Origin: Streptomyces sp. NBC_01465
GTDB lineage: Bacteria; Actinomycetota; Actinomycetes; Streptomycetales; Streptomycetaceae
Assembly: GCF_036227325.1 (NCBI RefSeq)
Contig: NZ_CP109467.1
Coordinates: forward strand, 2,480,001 to 2,544,000
Length of the DNA stretch: 64,000 bases
Reading direction: 5' to 3'
Shown: positions 8,139-17,690 of the stretch, one piece after another
How the letters are laid out: each line of letters opens with the position of its first letter
How positions within the stretch are numbered: the first letter of the stretch is position 1
Notes under the pieces: generated by a model
Databases searched by the model: none
What the model was told of the DNA's origin: nothing
The model's input: only the letters and a program-made list of their open reading frames with translations
Translations under genes and position numbers: made by a program

Positions 8139-10421
8139 CTACCTAGGTACGTCCGCTCCCACTTCACCTACGAGCGCCGCGATCTCCCCGCGCGAGCCGA
8201 AGCCGAGCTTGGCGAGGATGTGCTCGACGTGCGCGTCCGCGGTGCGCTTCGAGATGACGAGCCGCTCGGCGATCAGCCGGTTGGAGAGGCCTTCGTGCAC
8301 GAGGAGCGCCACTTCGCGCTCGCGGCGGGTGAGGGCCTCCAGGGCGCCGACGGGCGCGGTACGGACGGCCGGCGGCTCCCCGAGGGCGAAGGCCACCGCA
8401 CGGTCCCGGCCCAGCACCTCCCCCTCGGCGTGCAACCGCTCGAACTCCCGCTCCCCCAGCGCCTCTACGAGATGCGCCTTGGCCGCGTCATGGACAGCCA
8501 CCAGCACCGGGTCTCCCAGCATCAACGGCGAGAGACCCCGGTGCACGTCGACGGATGCGCCCATCAGCAGGGCCGCGTCGGCGTACCGCTCCTCGAAGCG
8601 GGCCACCCATGCCAGCGCCTCCAGGGCGTGACCGCCGCCGAACAGTTCGGGCAGTTCCATGTAGAGCCGCAGTGCCTCACGGCCTTCGCGCAGGGCACCG
8701 GGGAAGTCGCCGGTGAAGATCCGCACCATGCACAGGGCGAGCGTGCTGTGGGCGTTGGCCCAGTTCTCGCCCTGCGGCGCCAGTTCCAGGGAGCGCAGCA
8801 ACTCCCCCACGGCGGCGGCCGCGTCGCCGGCCCGTGCCAGGTGCATGGCGGCGTTGCGGTGCGCGTAGGCGAGGGCGAAGCCGTCGTCGTACGCCTCGGC
8901 GAGCGGCAGGAGTTCGTTGTGGGCAGCCAGAAACTCCTCGGCGTGGCCCAGATGCAGTTCGGTCGTTGCCAGATACGCCAGGGTCCGCATCCGGATCCTG
9001 CCGTCGCCGGTACGCCGGGAGATCTCCAGCGCCTGATAGAAGTCGGGCAGCGCCAGGTGCATGGGCCCGTTGTTGGCGAGGCACTGGGCCCGCTGGAAGT
9101 GCAGGGTGGCACTGTCCGCCTCCGTGCCGGCACCCGCGGCCAGGGCCCGGTCGGCCCAGCGCACGCCCTCCACCAGTCGGCTTCTCCCGATCCACAGACC
9201 CGTCAGTGCTGCCGCCAGGGCCACCCCGGCCGCCTCTTCCCCGGGGGCGGAGAGGGAGAACTCCATCGCCGTACGGAAGTTGTCGATCTCCCGGTCGAGA
9301 CGGCGCGTCCACTGCAGCTGGCCCGGCCCGTACCAGGCCTCGTCGGCGGAGCGCGCGAGGTGCAGGAAGTGGTCACGGTGGCGGCACGCGGAGGGCAGCG
9401 TGCCGCCGGGAGCTGCCGCGAGCCGCTCCACTCCGTACTCGCGGATCGTGTCGAGCATCCGGTAGCGGTCGTCCCCGTCGCCGTCTTCCCGGATCACGAT
9501 GGATTTGTCGACGAGACCGATGAGGTCGTCGACGATGCCGTACTCCTCGAACTCGCCCTCGGAGCAGACCTGTTCGGCCGCCTCCAGGTCGAAGCCGCCC
9601 GCGAAGACGGACAGCCGGGCCCACAGCGTCTGCTCCTCGGGGGTGCAGAGGTCGTGGCTCCAGTCGATGGCGGTACGGAGCGTCTGGTGCCGGGGGTGCG
9701 AGGAGCGGCCGCCGCCCAGTGTCCGGAAGCGGTCCTCCAGGCGGCGCAGCACCTGCTCCAGCGGGAGCGCCCGCAGTCGTACGGCGGCCAGCTCCAGGGC
9801 GAGGGGAATCCCGTCGAGGCGCGCGCAGAGGGTGGCGATCTGGTCCGCGTTGCTCTCGGTCAGCGCGAAGCCGGGGCGGGCGGCGGCGGCCCGGTCGATG
9901 AACAGCCGTACCGCTTCGGCCTGTTCGAGGGGCGCCACCGTCAGCGTGTGCTCGGCGGGAACGTCGAGCGCCTGCCGGCTGGTCAGCAGCAATCGCAGCC
10001 CCGGACACGAGCTCAGCAGAATCTCGGCGAACAGCGCGCACGCGTCGACCAGATGCTCACAGGTGTCCAGCACCAGCAGCGACTGCTCCTCGCGCAGGAA
10101 CTCCACCACCATGTCGAGCGGACTGCGCCCAGCCGCCTCGGGCAGCCCGAAGGCCGAACCGACCGCATAGGGAAGCAACTCCCCGTCACGCACCCCGGCG
10201 AGCTCGACCAGGCGCACACCGTCACGGAGTTGGCGGCCCACCGAGCCGGCGGCCCGTACGGCGATCCGGGACTTGCCCACTCCGCCGGGTCCCAGCAGGG
10301 TGACCATCCGCGCACTGCCGAAGAGCGCACAGACGTCGTCGATCTCCCGCTCCCGGCCGATGAAACTCGTCATCTCGCTGGGGAGTTCACCGCGCTGCCA
10401 GGCCCAGACGGATTCCGCCAT
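8139..10421 (-). CDS. LuxR-family transcriptional regulator with NB-ARC ATPase (paralogue 1)
   Basis: A 760-residue STAND-type regulator. The N-terminal ATPase has Walker A GPGGVGKS at 44-51 and Walker B LLVLDTCEHL. The middle region (about 330-650) is alpha-helical and TPR-like. A C-terminal LuxR helix-turn-helix (about 695-750) includes LTRREREVALLVHEGLSN and ISKRTADAHVEHIL. It is probably an ATP-switched transcriptional activator of unknown target. The gene lies 30 bases after its near-identical neighbour and reads in the same direction. The ATPase and HTH are much more conserved between the two than the sensor-like middle region. Confidence 0.92.
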   Translation of the reverse strand: MAESVWAWQRGELPSEMTSFIGREREIDDVCALFGSARMVTLLGPGGVGKSRIAVRAAGSVGRQLRDGVRLVELAGVRDGELLPYAVGSAFGLPEAAGRSPLDMVVEFLREEQSLLVLDTCEHLVDACALFAEILLSSCPGLRLLLTSRQALDVPAEHTLTVAPLEQAEAVRLFIDRAAAARPGFALTESNADQIATLCARLDGIPLALELAAVRLRALPLEQVLRRLEDRFRTLGGGRSSHPRHQTLRTAIDWSHDLCTPEEQTLWARLSVFAGGFDLEAAEQVCSEGEFEEYGIVDDLIGLVDKSIVIREDGDGDDRYRMLDTIREYGVERLAAAPGGTLPSACRHRDHFLHLARSADEAWYGPGQLQWTRRLDREIDNFRTAMEFSLSAPGEEAAGVALAAALTGLWIGRSRLVEGVRWADRALAAGAGTEADSATLHFQRAQCLANNGPMHLALPDFYQALEISRRTGDGRIRMRTLAYLATTELHLGHAEEFLAAHNELLPLAEAYDDGFALAYAHRNAAMHLARAGDAAAAVGELLRSLELAPQGENWANAHSTLALCMVRIFTGDFPGALREGREALRLYMELPELFGGGHALEALAWVARFEERYADAALLMGASVDVHRGLSPLMLGDPVLVAVHDAAKAHLVEALGEREFERLHAEGEVLGRDRAVAFALGEPPAVRTAPVGALEALTRREREVALLVHEGLSNRLIAERLVISKRTADAHVEHILAKLGFGSRGEIAALVGEVGADVPR

Positions 10422-10451
10422 ACGAGCATCGTAGGGTCTCGGAGCCCGCCG

Positions 10452-12752
10452 CTACCCTGCAATGCCTGTTTGACCGGAGTGGAGTTCGGCGTCGCGGACC
10501 AGGGCCGCGATCTCGCCCCGTGAGCCGAATCCCAGCTTGGCGAGAATGTGCTCGACGTGCGCGTCCGCGGTGCGCTTCGAGATGACGAGCTTCTCGGCGA
10601 TCTCCCGGTTGGACAGGCCTTGGTGGACGAGGGCGGCGACTTCGCGCTCGCGCCGGGTCAGGACGTCGAGGGTGCGCAGCGGGGCCGGGCCCGGCTCGGG
10701 GTCAGGGGGCTCGCCGAGTGCGAGCGCCACCGCACGGCGCAGCTCCATCGCCGCGCCCTGCGCGTACAGTCGCGCGAACTCCGCCTCTCCCAGGGCCTGT
10801 TCGGCCTGCTCCCGGAAGTGGGCGTGCAGCCCGAGCAGCAGCGGGTCGCCGACCAGCAGCGGTACGTCTCCGTACCGGGTGCCCGCCGCCACGCCCGCCA
10901 GTACGGCCGCCTCCACGTGCCGGTCCTGGAGGACCAGGGCCCAGCCGAGTACGGCGGCGACGTTGCCGATGCCGAAGACGTCCGGCAGCAGGGCGAAGCT
11001 CCGCAGCGCCTGCCTGCCGTGTTCCTGCGCGCCGGCCGCGTCGCCGTCGGCGATGCGCGCGAGGGCGAGGAAGAAGCGGGTGACGCCGGTGGCCCACGCC
11101 TCACCGGGCGGGAAGGTGTCCAGGGCGCGCAGCAGGATCTCTTCGGCCGCCGCAGGGTCACCCAGCCGCAGACTCCGGTCACCTGCGTTGCGCAGGTGCA
11201 TGGCCAGCAGATGGCGGTCACCGAGGTCGCGCACGGACCGGTCGATCTCCGTGTCGTTGCGGGCCGCTTCCTCGGTACGGCCGAGATGGATGTACGTGAT
11301 GGACAGATACACCAGGCTCTGGGTCCGACCGTGCGCGTCGCCTGCCAGCCCGTACCCCTCGGCGGCCCGCAGATAGCAGTCGGCCGCCTCCTCCCACTGC
11401 CCGCCGATGACCTGGCACGCGCCGCGCTGGAAGTCCAGCATCGCCCGGTCGGCGGGGCCGCCCGCCCCGGTGGCTCCGGCCCTGGCGCTCCAGCGGGAGC
11501 CCTCCAGCGCCCGGCCCATGCCGATCCACAGGCCGGTGAGCGCCCCGGAGACCGCCACCGCGCCCGCCTCCTCCCCCGGTGTGGACAGCGACCACTCCAT
11601 GGCGGCGCGGAGGTTGTCGATCTCGCGGTCGAGGCGGTGCATCCAGGCGATCTGCGCGGGCCCGAACCAGCCCGCGTACCCCTCGCGCGCGATGTGCAGG
11701 AAGTGGTCGCGGTGGCGCCGGGCGAGCCCCTGGCCCTCCCCGGACGCGGCGAGCCTCTCGGCCCCGTACTCACGGATCGTGTCGAGCATCCGGTACCGGT
11801 CGTCGCCCTCGCCCTCGCGCCGGATCACGATGGACTTGTCCACCAGGGCGATGAGGTGGTCGACGATGTCGTACGCGTCCAACTCGCCGTCGGCACAGAT
11901 GTGTTCGGCGGCCTCCAGGTCGAAGCCGCCCGCGAAGACCGAAAGGCGAGCCCACAGCGTCTGCTCCTCGGGCGTGCACAGGTCGTGGCTCCAGTCGATG
12001 GCCGTACGGAGCGTCTGGTGCCGGGGATGCGCGGCACGGCCCCCGCCGAGCGCCCGGAAGCGGTCCTCCAGCCGGCGCAGCACCTGCTCCAGGGGCAGCG
12101 CCCGCAGCCGTACGGCAGCCAGCTCCAGGGCCAGCGGAATCCCGTCGAGACGCGCGCACAGGGCGCCGACCTGTTCCGCGTTGGCCTCGGTCAGGGCGAA
12201 GCCGGGGCGGGCGGCTGCGGCGCGTTCGATGAACAGCCGTACCGCTTCGGCCTGTTCGAGAGGTGCCACCGTCAGCGTGTGCTCGGCGGGAACATCCAGG
12301 GCCTGCCGACTGGTGAGCAGCAGCCGCAGCCCCGGACACGAGCTCAGCAGAATCTCGGCGAACAGCGCGCACGCGTCGACCAGATGCTCACAGGTGTCCA
12401 GCACCAGCAGCGACTGCTCCTCGCGCAGGAACTCCACCACCATGTCGAGCGGACTGCGCCCAGCCGCCTCCGGCAGCCCGAAGGCCGCCCCCACCGCGTG
12501 CGGCAGCAGCTCCCCGTCGCGGACCCCGGCCAGCTCCACCATCCGTACGCCGTCACGGAATCGGGGGGCGAGCGAGGTGGCGGCACGCACCGCGATCCGG
12601 GACTTGCCGACGCCCCCCGGCCCCAGGAGCGTCACCATGCGGGCGCCCTCCAGAAGGGCGCACACCCCATCGATCTCGAACTCCCGGCCGATGAAACTCG
12701 TCATCTCACTGGGGAGTTCACCGCGCTGCCATGCCCAGCCGGATCCCGCCAT
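10452..12752 (-). CDS. LuxR-family transcriptional regulator with NB-ARC ATPase (paralogue 2)
   Basis: A 766-residue paralogue of the downstream regulator with the same domain order: ATPase with GPGGVGKS, TPR-like middle, and C-terminal LuxR HTH (LTRREREVAALVHQGLSN). Long stretches of the ATPase and HTH are identical at protein level and nearly so at DNA level. The middle region, which usually senses the signal, is clearly different. This pattern fits a tandem duplication followed by divergence of the sensor. It is probably co-transcribed with the downstream paralogue. Confidence 0.92.
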   Translation of the reverse strand: MAGSGWAWQRGELPSEMTSFIGREFEIDGVCALLEGARMVTLLGPGGVGKSRIAVRAATSLAPRFRDGVRMVELAGVRDGELLPHAVGAAFGLPEAAGRSPLDMVVEFLREEQSLLVLDTCEHLVDACALFAEILLSSCPGLRLLLTSRQALDVPAEHTLTVAPLEQAEAVRLFIERAAAARPGFALTEANAEQVGALCARLDGIPLALELAAVRLRALPLEQVLRRLEDRFRALGGGRAAHPRHQTLRTAIDWSHDLCTPEEQTLWARLSVFAGGFDLEAAEHICADGELDAYDIVDHLIALVDKSIVIRREGEGDDRYRMLDTIREYGAERLAASGEGQGLARRHRDHFLHIAREGYAGWFGPAQIAWMHRLDREIDNLRAAMEWSLSTPGEEAGAVAVSGALTGLWIGMGRALEGSRWSARAGATGAGGPADRAMLDFQRGACQVIGGQWEEAADCYLRAAEGYGLAGDAHGRTQSLVYLSITYIHLGRTEEAARNDTEIDRSVRDLGDRHLLAMHLRNAGDRSLRLGDPAAAEEILLRALDTFPPGEAWATGVTRFFLALARIADGDAAGAQEHGRQALRSFALLPDVFGIGNVAAVLGWALVLQDRHVEAAVLAGVAAGTRYGDVPLLVGDPLLLGLHAHFREQAEQALGEAEFARLYAQGAAMELRRAVALALGEPPDPEPGPAPLRTLDVLTRREREVAALVHQGLSNREIAEKLVISKRTADAHVEHILAKLGFGSRGEIAALVRDAELHSGQTGIAG

Positions 12753-12773
12753 GGATCCATCGTAGAGCGGGAC

Positions 12774-13292
12774 TCATTTGCCTTGTGGATACTCCGTCAC
12801 AGTGACCGTCACCGTGACCGCGGGACGTACTCCCCCACCACCGGCCGGCGGTGTCGTCCGCCGTGAACCCCCGTTGGAGGGTGCCGCGTTGCAGTCCCCC
12901 AGCACCGTGGCGGTGAACATGGTCTTCGCGCCGACCTTCGCGGTCAGATGCCCCTTCACGCACGAACCGTCGCGCACATAGGTCACCGTCCCGTTGACGG
13001 TGATCTTCTTGTTGTCGTCGGTACGGCCCTGACAGTCGACGCTCGCCTTGCTGGGCGATGCGGTCGGGGTCGCGGTGCCGCCGCCGGAAAGGGTCGCCGT
13101 ACAGCTCAGCCAGTTGACCTTCACCCCGGCGCGTTCCAGCACCTTGGTCGCCATCTGGTCGGTGGTGTAGGCGACGGCCGCGGAGTTCATTCCGCCCACC
13201 GGGTCGCAGGCGGCAAGCCCCACCACCGCTGCCACGGCGACGCCGCCCGCCGCGAGGGTCCGCCGGTACCGTAAGCGTCTCAATGCCCCCAT
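12774..13292 (-). CDS. Small lipoprotein of unknown function
   Basis: About 172 residues. The start at ATG 13292 gives an Arg-rich n-region, a hydrophobic segment and a lipobox-like GLAAC with the lipidated cysteine near residue 30. The mature part has four further cysteines that could form disulfides, a Gly/Thr/Pro linker and an unusual C-terminal run of alternating Val-Thr residues. The pattern (a short domain with conserved Cys pairs after a lipobox) resembles DUF4333-like actinobacterial lipoproteins, but I do not recognise the family with certainty. Confidence 0.72.
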   Translation of the reverse strand: MGALRRLRYRRTLAAGGVAVAAVVGLAACDPVGGMNSAAVAYTTDQMATKVLERAGVKVNWLSCTATLSGGGTATPTASPSKASVDCQGRTDDNKKITVNGTVTYVRDGSCVKGHLTAKVGAKTMFTATVLGDCNAAPSNGGSRRTTPPAGGGGVRPAVTVTVTVTEYPQGK

Positions 13293-13341
13293 GAAGGACA
13301 GGGTCCCACCGCAGGGGCCGCCCGCAAAAGCCCCTGTCCGG

Positions 13342-14076
13342 TCAAGTCCAGCGGCCGGTGAGACCGAGAAGCAGCGCGGAGGCGGCGGTTCCGGCGGTGG
13401 AGGTACGCAGCACACTCGGCCCCAGCACGTACGGCTCGGCGCCCGCCTCGGCGAACGCCTTCAACTCCTCGGGAGAGACACCCCCTTCGGGCCCCACGAC
13501 GAGCACGATCGACCCCTCGGCCGGAAGCCGCGCGGCGGCCAGCGACACGGTCCCCGCCTCGTGCAGTACGGCCGCGAAGTCCGCCCCGGCCAGCAGGGCT
13601 GCGACCTGCTTCGTGCTCATCCCGTCGGCCACCTCGGGGAACCGCACGCGGCGCGACTGCTTCCCCGCCTCCCTGGCCGTATTCCGCCATTTGGCAAGGG
13701 ACTTGGCGCCCCGGTCGCCCTTCCACTGCGTGATGCAGCGCGAGGCCTGCCACGGCACGATCGCATCGACGCCGACCTCGGTCATGGTCTCGACGGCAAC
13801 CTCGCCGCGGTCGCCCTTGGGCAGCGCCTGGACGACGGTGATGCGCGGCGCGGGCTCGTCCTCGGCCCGTACGGCGGTCACATCGACGGTGAGCCGGTCC
13901 TTGCCCTCGGCCGAACTGACCACGGCTTCGGCCCAGTTGCCCCGCCCGTCGGTCAGCACGACGTCCTCACCGGCGTGCAGCCGCTTGACCGACACCGCGT
14001 GGCGCCCCTCGGCGCCGTCCAGCACGAACAGGCCCGCCCCGGGCACGTCGTCGACGACAAAAACAGGCGCAGTCAT
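13342..14076 (-). CDS. rsmE: 16S rRNA m3U1498 methyltransferase RsmE
   Basis: A 244-residue SPOUT-class methyltransferase that methylates U1498 of 16S rRNA. The C-terminal knotted SAM-binding region is seen in VVGPEGGVSPEEL and LGPSVLRTSTA. The N-terminal PUA-like domain includes GRHAVSVKRLHAGEDV. The position downstream of the hrcA-dnaJ cluster is typical of many bacteria. It lies 10 bases after the upstream oxygenase-like gene and is probably part of the same transcript. Length is normal for the family. Confidence 0.95.
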   Translation of the reverse strand: MTAPVFVVDDVPGAGLFVLDGAEGRHAVSVKRLHAGEDVVLTDGRGNWAEAVVSSAEGKDRLTVDVTAVRAEDEPAPRITVVQALPKGDRGEVAVETMTEVGVDAIVPWQASRCITQWKGDRGAKSLAKWRNTAREAGKQSRRVRFPEVADGMSTKQVAALLAGADFAAVLHEAGTVSLAAARLPAEGSIVLVVGPEGGVSPEELKAFAEAGAEPYVLGPSVLRTSTAGTAASALLLGLTGRWT

Positions 14077-14086
14077 CCCGTACTCC

Positions 14087-15154
14087 TCACGCTCTCAGCG
14101 CGGTCCGCGCCGCGTCCAGTTCACTCGCCAGCACCTCGACCAGCTGCCCGGCCGGCATCTCCCGCGCCTGCCGGTGCCCCTGCCCCGCCCACAGCGCCAT
14201 GCCCTGCGCGTCGCCCACCCCGGCAGCCGCCTTGCGGAGGCCCGCGGTGAGGTGGTGCACCTGGGGGTACGCGGCCGGGGCGTACGGCCCGTGCTCGCGC
14301 ATGAACCGGTTGACGAGCCCGCGCGCGGGCCGCCCGGAGAAGGCCCGGGTGAGCTCGGTCCGTACGAACAGCGGGTTGGTCAGCGCCTGCTTGTGCAGCG
14401 GGTTGGCACCCGACTCGGGACAGACCAGGAACGCCGTCCCCAACTGCGCGGCCTCCGCACCCGCCGCCATCACGGCGGCGATCTGCGAACCGCGCATCAG
14501 CCCGCCGGTGGCGACGATCGGGATCGGCACGGTCTCGCGCACCTGCGCGACGAGCGAGAGGAGCCCGAGCCCGGAGCCGTCGGCCTGGGGGTCGTCGCGG
14601 TGCGTGGACTGGTGCCCGCCCGCCTCGATGCCCTGCACACACACGGCGTCGGCCCCGCACCACTGGGCGCTCTGCGCCTCCTCGGGCGTGGTGACGGTGA
14701 CGATCGTGTACGTACCGGCCCGGTCGAAGGCGTCGAGAACGTCGCGCGAGGGGCAGCCGAAGGTGAAGGAGACGACCGGCACGGGGTCGTCGAGCAGGAT
14801 GGCCAGCTTGGCCTCGTACCCGTCGTCACCCGCGCCGCAGGCGTCCAGGTCCACGAGCGCGGTCTCGTACCAGGCGGCCTCGCCCGCGAGTTGGTGCCGG
14901 TAGACCTCGACGGCGGCGCGGTCGGCGGTGTCCTGCTGCGGCATGAAGAGGTTGACGCCGAAGGGGCGGGAGGTGAGCCCGCGCACCTGCTTGATCTCCT
15001 CGTACATGCCGTCGGCCGTCTTGTACCCGGCGGCAAGGAACCCGAGCCCCCCGGCCTCGGACACGGCGGCGGCCAGCCGCGGCCCGGAAGCACCGCCGGC
15101 CATGGGCGCCTGCACGATCGGATACCGACAGAGGTCGGCCAGAACAGAGGACAT
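14087..15154 (-). CDS. Nitronate monooxygenase family flavoprotein
   Basis: A 355-residue FMN-dependent enzyme of the 2-nitropropane dioxygenase family. The family signatures are visible as VQAPMAGGASGP at the N-terminus, ACVQ-like flavin contacts around DAVCVQGIEAGGHQSTH, and a later IPIVATGGLMRGSQIAAVMAAGA phosphate-binding segment. It probably oxidises nitroalkanes or nitronates to protect the cell, but the substrate is unproven. The ATG at 15154 is a good start. A promoter may lie in the 180 bases before the terminator hairpin of dnaJ2. Confidence 0.87.
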   Translation of the reverse strand: MSSVLADLCRYPIVQAPMAGGASGPRLAAAVSEAGGLGFLAAGYKTADGMYEEIKQVRGLTSRPFGVNLFMPQQDTADRAAVEVYRHQLAGEAAWYETALVDLDACGAGDDGYEAKLAILLDDPVPVVSFTFGCPSRDVLDAFDRAGTYTIVTVTTPEEAQSAQWCGADAVCVQGIEAGGHQSTHRDDPQADGSGLGLLSLVAQVRETVPIPIVATGGLMRGSQIAAVMAAGAEAAQLGTAFLVCPESGANPLHKQALTNPLFVRTELTRAFSGRPARGLVNRFMREHGPYAPAAYPQVHHLTAGLRKAAAGVGDAQGMALWAGQGHRQAREMPAGQLVEVLASELDAARTALRA

Positions 15155-15338
15155 AACGGCATCGTGCCATGTGACGAGGTCGGGGCCGAATCATGCAGGG
15201 TTAGGAGTCTGCGGGCAGATTTTGGCCGGTGTCGCATCCGAACGGACCGCGAGCGGCCATTGAGAACCCCCACCTACGCCAGCCACCTCCGCGAGAGCGG
15301 CGGCGGTTTAGCCGCAAAGAGGGCGCGGCGGTAGCCGC

Positions 15339-15365
15339 GGGTCCGGGGGCAGAGCCCCCGGACCC
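15339..15365 (-). terminator. Perfect 12-bp hairpin downstream of dnaJ2
   Basis: A perfect inverted repeat with a 12-base stem (gggtccgggggc) and a 3-base loop lies 6 bases beyond the dnaJ2 stop. It lacks a U-tract, as is common for Streptomyces terminators, and could act as a terminator or mRNA stabiliser for the hrcA-dnaJ2 operon. The same GGGGGC/GCCCCC core recurs elsewhere in the window. Confidence 0.7.
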
Positions 15366-15371
15366 ACCCAC

Positions 15372-16508
15372 TCAGCGTCCGTTAAAAGCGTCCTTCAGCC
15401 GCGAGAACAAGCCCTGCTGACCCGGCTGGAACTGCCCAGTAGGCCGCTCCTCACCCCGCAGCTTCGCCAGATCCCGCAGCAACCGCTCCTGCTCCGGGTC
15501 CATCTTCGTCGGCGTCAGCACCTCGACGTGCACGATGAGATCACCGCGCCCGCCACCCCGCAGATGCGTGATGCCGTGCTGGTGCAGCGGGATCGACTGC
15601 CCAGACTGCGTACCGGGCCGGATGTCGATGTCCGCCATCCCGTCCAGCGTCTCCAGCGGCACCTTCGTGCCCAGCGATGCCGCGGTCATCGGGATCGTCA
15701 CCGTGCAGTGCAGATCGTCGCCCCGCCGCTGGAACACCGCGTGCGGCAGCTCGTGGATCTCCACGTACAGGTCACCGGCGGGACCGCCGCCGGGACCGAC
15801 CTCGCCCTCGCCGGCGAGCTGGATCCGCGTGCCGTTGTCGACACCGGCCGGGATCTTGACCGTGAGAGTGCGACGCGAGCGGATGCGCCCGTCGCCCGCA
15901 CACTCCGGGCAGGGCGTCGGGACCACGGTCCCGAACCCCTGGCACTGCGGGCAGGGACGCGAGGTCATGACCTGGCCCAGGAAGGACCGGGTGACCTGCG
16001 ACACCTCGCCGCGCCCGCGGCACATGTCGCACGTCTGCGCCGAAGTACCGGGCGCAGCACCCTCACCACTGCAGGTCGTACACACAACAGCCGTGTCGAC
16101 CTGAATGTCCTTGGTGGTGCCGAAGGCCGCCTCGTTGAGGTCGATCTCCAGCCGGATCATCGCGTCCTGGCCGCGCCGCGTCCGCGAGCGGGGTCCGCGC
16201 TGGGACGCCGTACCGAAGAAGGCGTCCATGATGTCCGAGAAGTTGCCGAAGCCGCCCTGGCCGAAGCCACCGGCCCCGCCACCGCCGGAGGCGGAGAGCG
16301 GGTCGCCGCCCAGGTCGTAGACCTGCTTCTTCTGCGGGTCCGAGAGAACCTCGTAGGCCGCGTTGATCTCCTTGAAGCGCTCCTGCGTCTTCGGGTCCGG
16401 ATTCACATCCGGGTGAAGCTCGCGGGCAAGACGCCGAAAGGCCTTCTTGATCTCGTCCTGGGAAGCGTCGCGGCGCACGCCGAGTACGGCGTAGTAGTCC
16501 GTGGCCAC
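15372..16508 (-). CDS. dnaJ: Chaperone protein DnaJ2
   Basis: A 378-residue type I Hsp40 co-chaperone that stimulates DnaK ATPase. The J-domain HPD is at 32-34. A Gly/Phe region (GGGGAGGFGQGGFGNF) follows, then four zinc-finger CxxCxGxG repeats (CTTCSGEG, CDMCRGRG, CPQCQGFG, CPECAGDG), then the C-terminal substrate-binding domain. The GTG start immediately follows the hrcA stop codon, so the two are translationally coupled and share the CIRCE-regulated promoter. This is the second DnaJ typical of Streptomyces. Confidence 0.96.
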   Translation of the reverse strand: MATDYYAVLGVRRDASQDEIKKAFRRLARELHPDVNPDPKTQERFKEINAAYEVLSDPQKKQVYDLGGDPLSASGGGGAGGFGQGGFGNFSDIMDAFFGTASQRGPRSRTRRGQDAMIRLEIDLNEAAFGTTKDIQVDTAVVCTTCSGEGAAPGTSAQTCDMCRGRGEVSQVTRSFLGQVMTSRPCPQCQGFGTVVPTPCPECAGDGRIRSRRTLTVKIPAGVDNGTRIQLAGEGEVGPGGGPAGDLYVEIHELPHAVFQRRGDDLHCTVTIPMTAASLGTKVPLETLDGMADIDIRPGTQSGQSIPLHQHGITHLRGGGRGDLIVHVEVLTPTKMDPEQERLLRDLAKLRGEERPTGQFQPGQQGLFSRLKDAFNGR

Positions 16509-17525
16509 TTACGACTCCGCCAGGATCTGTCCGACGTAACGTGCCACTGCGCGTACCGCTCCCATCGTTCCCGGGTAATCCATGCGTGTGGGGCCTACGA
16601 CCCCGAGTTTGGCGACTGCCTCGTCGCCCGAACCGTAGCCGACGGCGACGACCGATGTGGACGTCAGGCCCTCGTGAGCGTTCTCATGCCCGATACGTAC
16701 GGTGATGCCTGAGTCCTGCGCCTCACCGAGCAGCTTCAGCAGCACAACCTGCTCCTCCAGCGCTTCCAGCACGGGCCGGATCGTCAGCGGGAAGTCGTGC
16801 CCGAAGCGGGTGAGGTTCGAGGTGCCGCCGATCATCAGCCGCTCCTCGGTCTCCTCGACCAGAGTCTCCAGCAGAGTGGCCAGCACCGTCGAGACGGTGC
16901 CCCGGTCCTCCTGCTCGAAGGAGTCCGCGAGGTCCTGCACCAGCTGCGGGACGTCGGCGAAGCGACGCCCCACGACCCTCGAGTTGAGCCGCGCCCGCAG
17001 ATCCGCGAGCGAGGTCTCCCCGAAGGGGGCCGGGCAGTCGATCATGCGCTGCTCGACGCGTCCGGTGTCCGTGATCAGCACCAGCATCAGCCGGGCCGGC
17101 GCCAGTGACAGCAGTTCCACGTGCCGCACCGTCGACCGCGTGAGCGACGGGTACTGCACGACGGCCACGTTCCGCGTGAGCTGCGCGAGCAGCCGTACGG
17201 TCCGCGCCACCACGTCGTCCAGGTCGACGGCGCTGCCCAGGAAGTTCTGGATGGCGCGCCGCTCGGGCGACGACAGCGGCTTCACTCCGGCGAGCTTGTC
17301 GACGAAGAGCCGGTAGCCCTTGTCGGTGGGGATCCGCCCGGCGCTGGTGTGCGGCTGGGCGATGAACCCCTCGTCCTCCAGGGCGGCCATGTCGTTGCGG
17401 ATGGTCGCCGGAGAGACCCCGAGACGATGCCGCTCGGTGAGCGCCTTCGACCCGACCGGCTCCTCGGTGCCCACATAGTCCTGGACGATGGCGCGCAGCA
17501 CTTCAAGCCTGCGTTCACTGAGCAT
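16509..17525 (-). CDS. hrcA: Heat-inducible transcription repressor HrcA
   Basis: A 338-residue repressor that binds CIRCE elements and represses heat-shock genes with GroEL as a modulator. The N-terminal winged-helix (about 1-80; [35 protein letters not shown]) is followed by the GAF-like dimerisation region. The ATG at 17525 is chosen because it begins the conserved [16 protein letters not shown] operator lies 37 bases upstream, so the gene is autoregulated. The stop abuts the dnaJ2 start. Confidence 0.96.
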   Translation of the reverse strand: MLSERRLEVLRAIVQDYVGTEEPVGSKALTERHRLGVSPATIRNDMAALEDEGFIAQPHTSAGRIPTDKGYRLFVDKLAGVKPLSSPERRAIQNFLGSAVDLDDVVARTVRLLAQLTRNVAVVQYPSLTRSTVRHVELLSLAPARLMLVLITDTGRVEQRMIDCPAPFGETSLADLRARLNSRVVGRRFADVPQLVQDLADSFEQEDRGTVSTVLATLLETLVEETEERLMIGGTSNLTRFGHDFPLTIRPVLEALEEQVVLLKLLGEAQDSGITVRIGHENAHEGLTSTSVVAVGYGSGDEAVAKLGVVGPTRMDYPGTMGAVRAVARYVGQILAES

Positions 17526-17561
17526 CGCGCACACCTCCAGCTGTCGTCCCTTGGCACCTGC

Positions 17562-17588
17562 CTGGCACTCTGTGTGTACGAGTGCCAG
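17562..17588 (-). promoter_or_regulatory. CIRCE operator upstream of hrcA
   Basis: A 9-base arm CTGGCACTC, a 9-base spacer and the perfect complementary arm GAGTGCCAG. This matches the known CIRCE architecture (consensus TTAGCACTC-N9-GAGTGCTAA) with CTG in place of TTA at the outer ends. It sits just upstream of hrcA on the minus strand. A possible -10 box (TACACT on the minus strand, 17599-17604) lies just beyond it, but its spacing to a -35-like TTGCTT is long (19 bases). Confidence 0.93.
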
Positions 17589-17690
17589 CAATCCCCCCAG
17601 TGTACGGCGGCCTGCCTGCGCCGAAGCAAGGCGGAGTGCGGCCAGACACGCTACCGCGACGGAGCATGCCACCCGGGATAGCGTCGCGGT

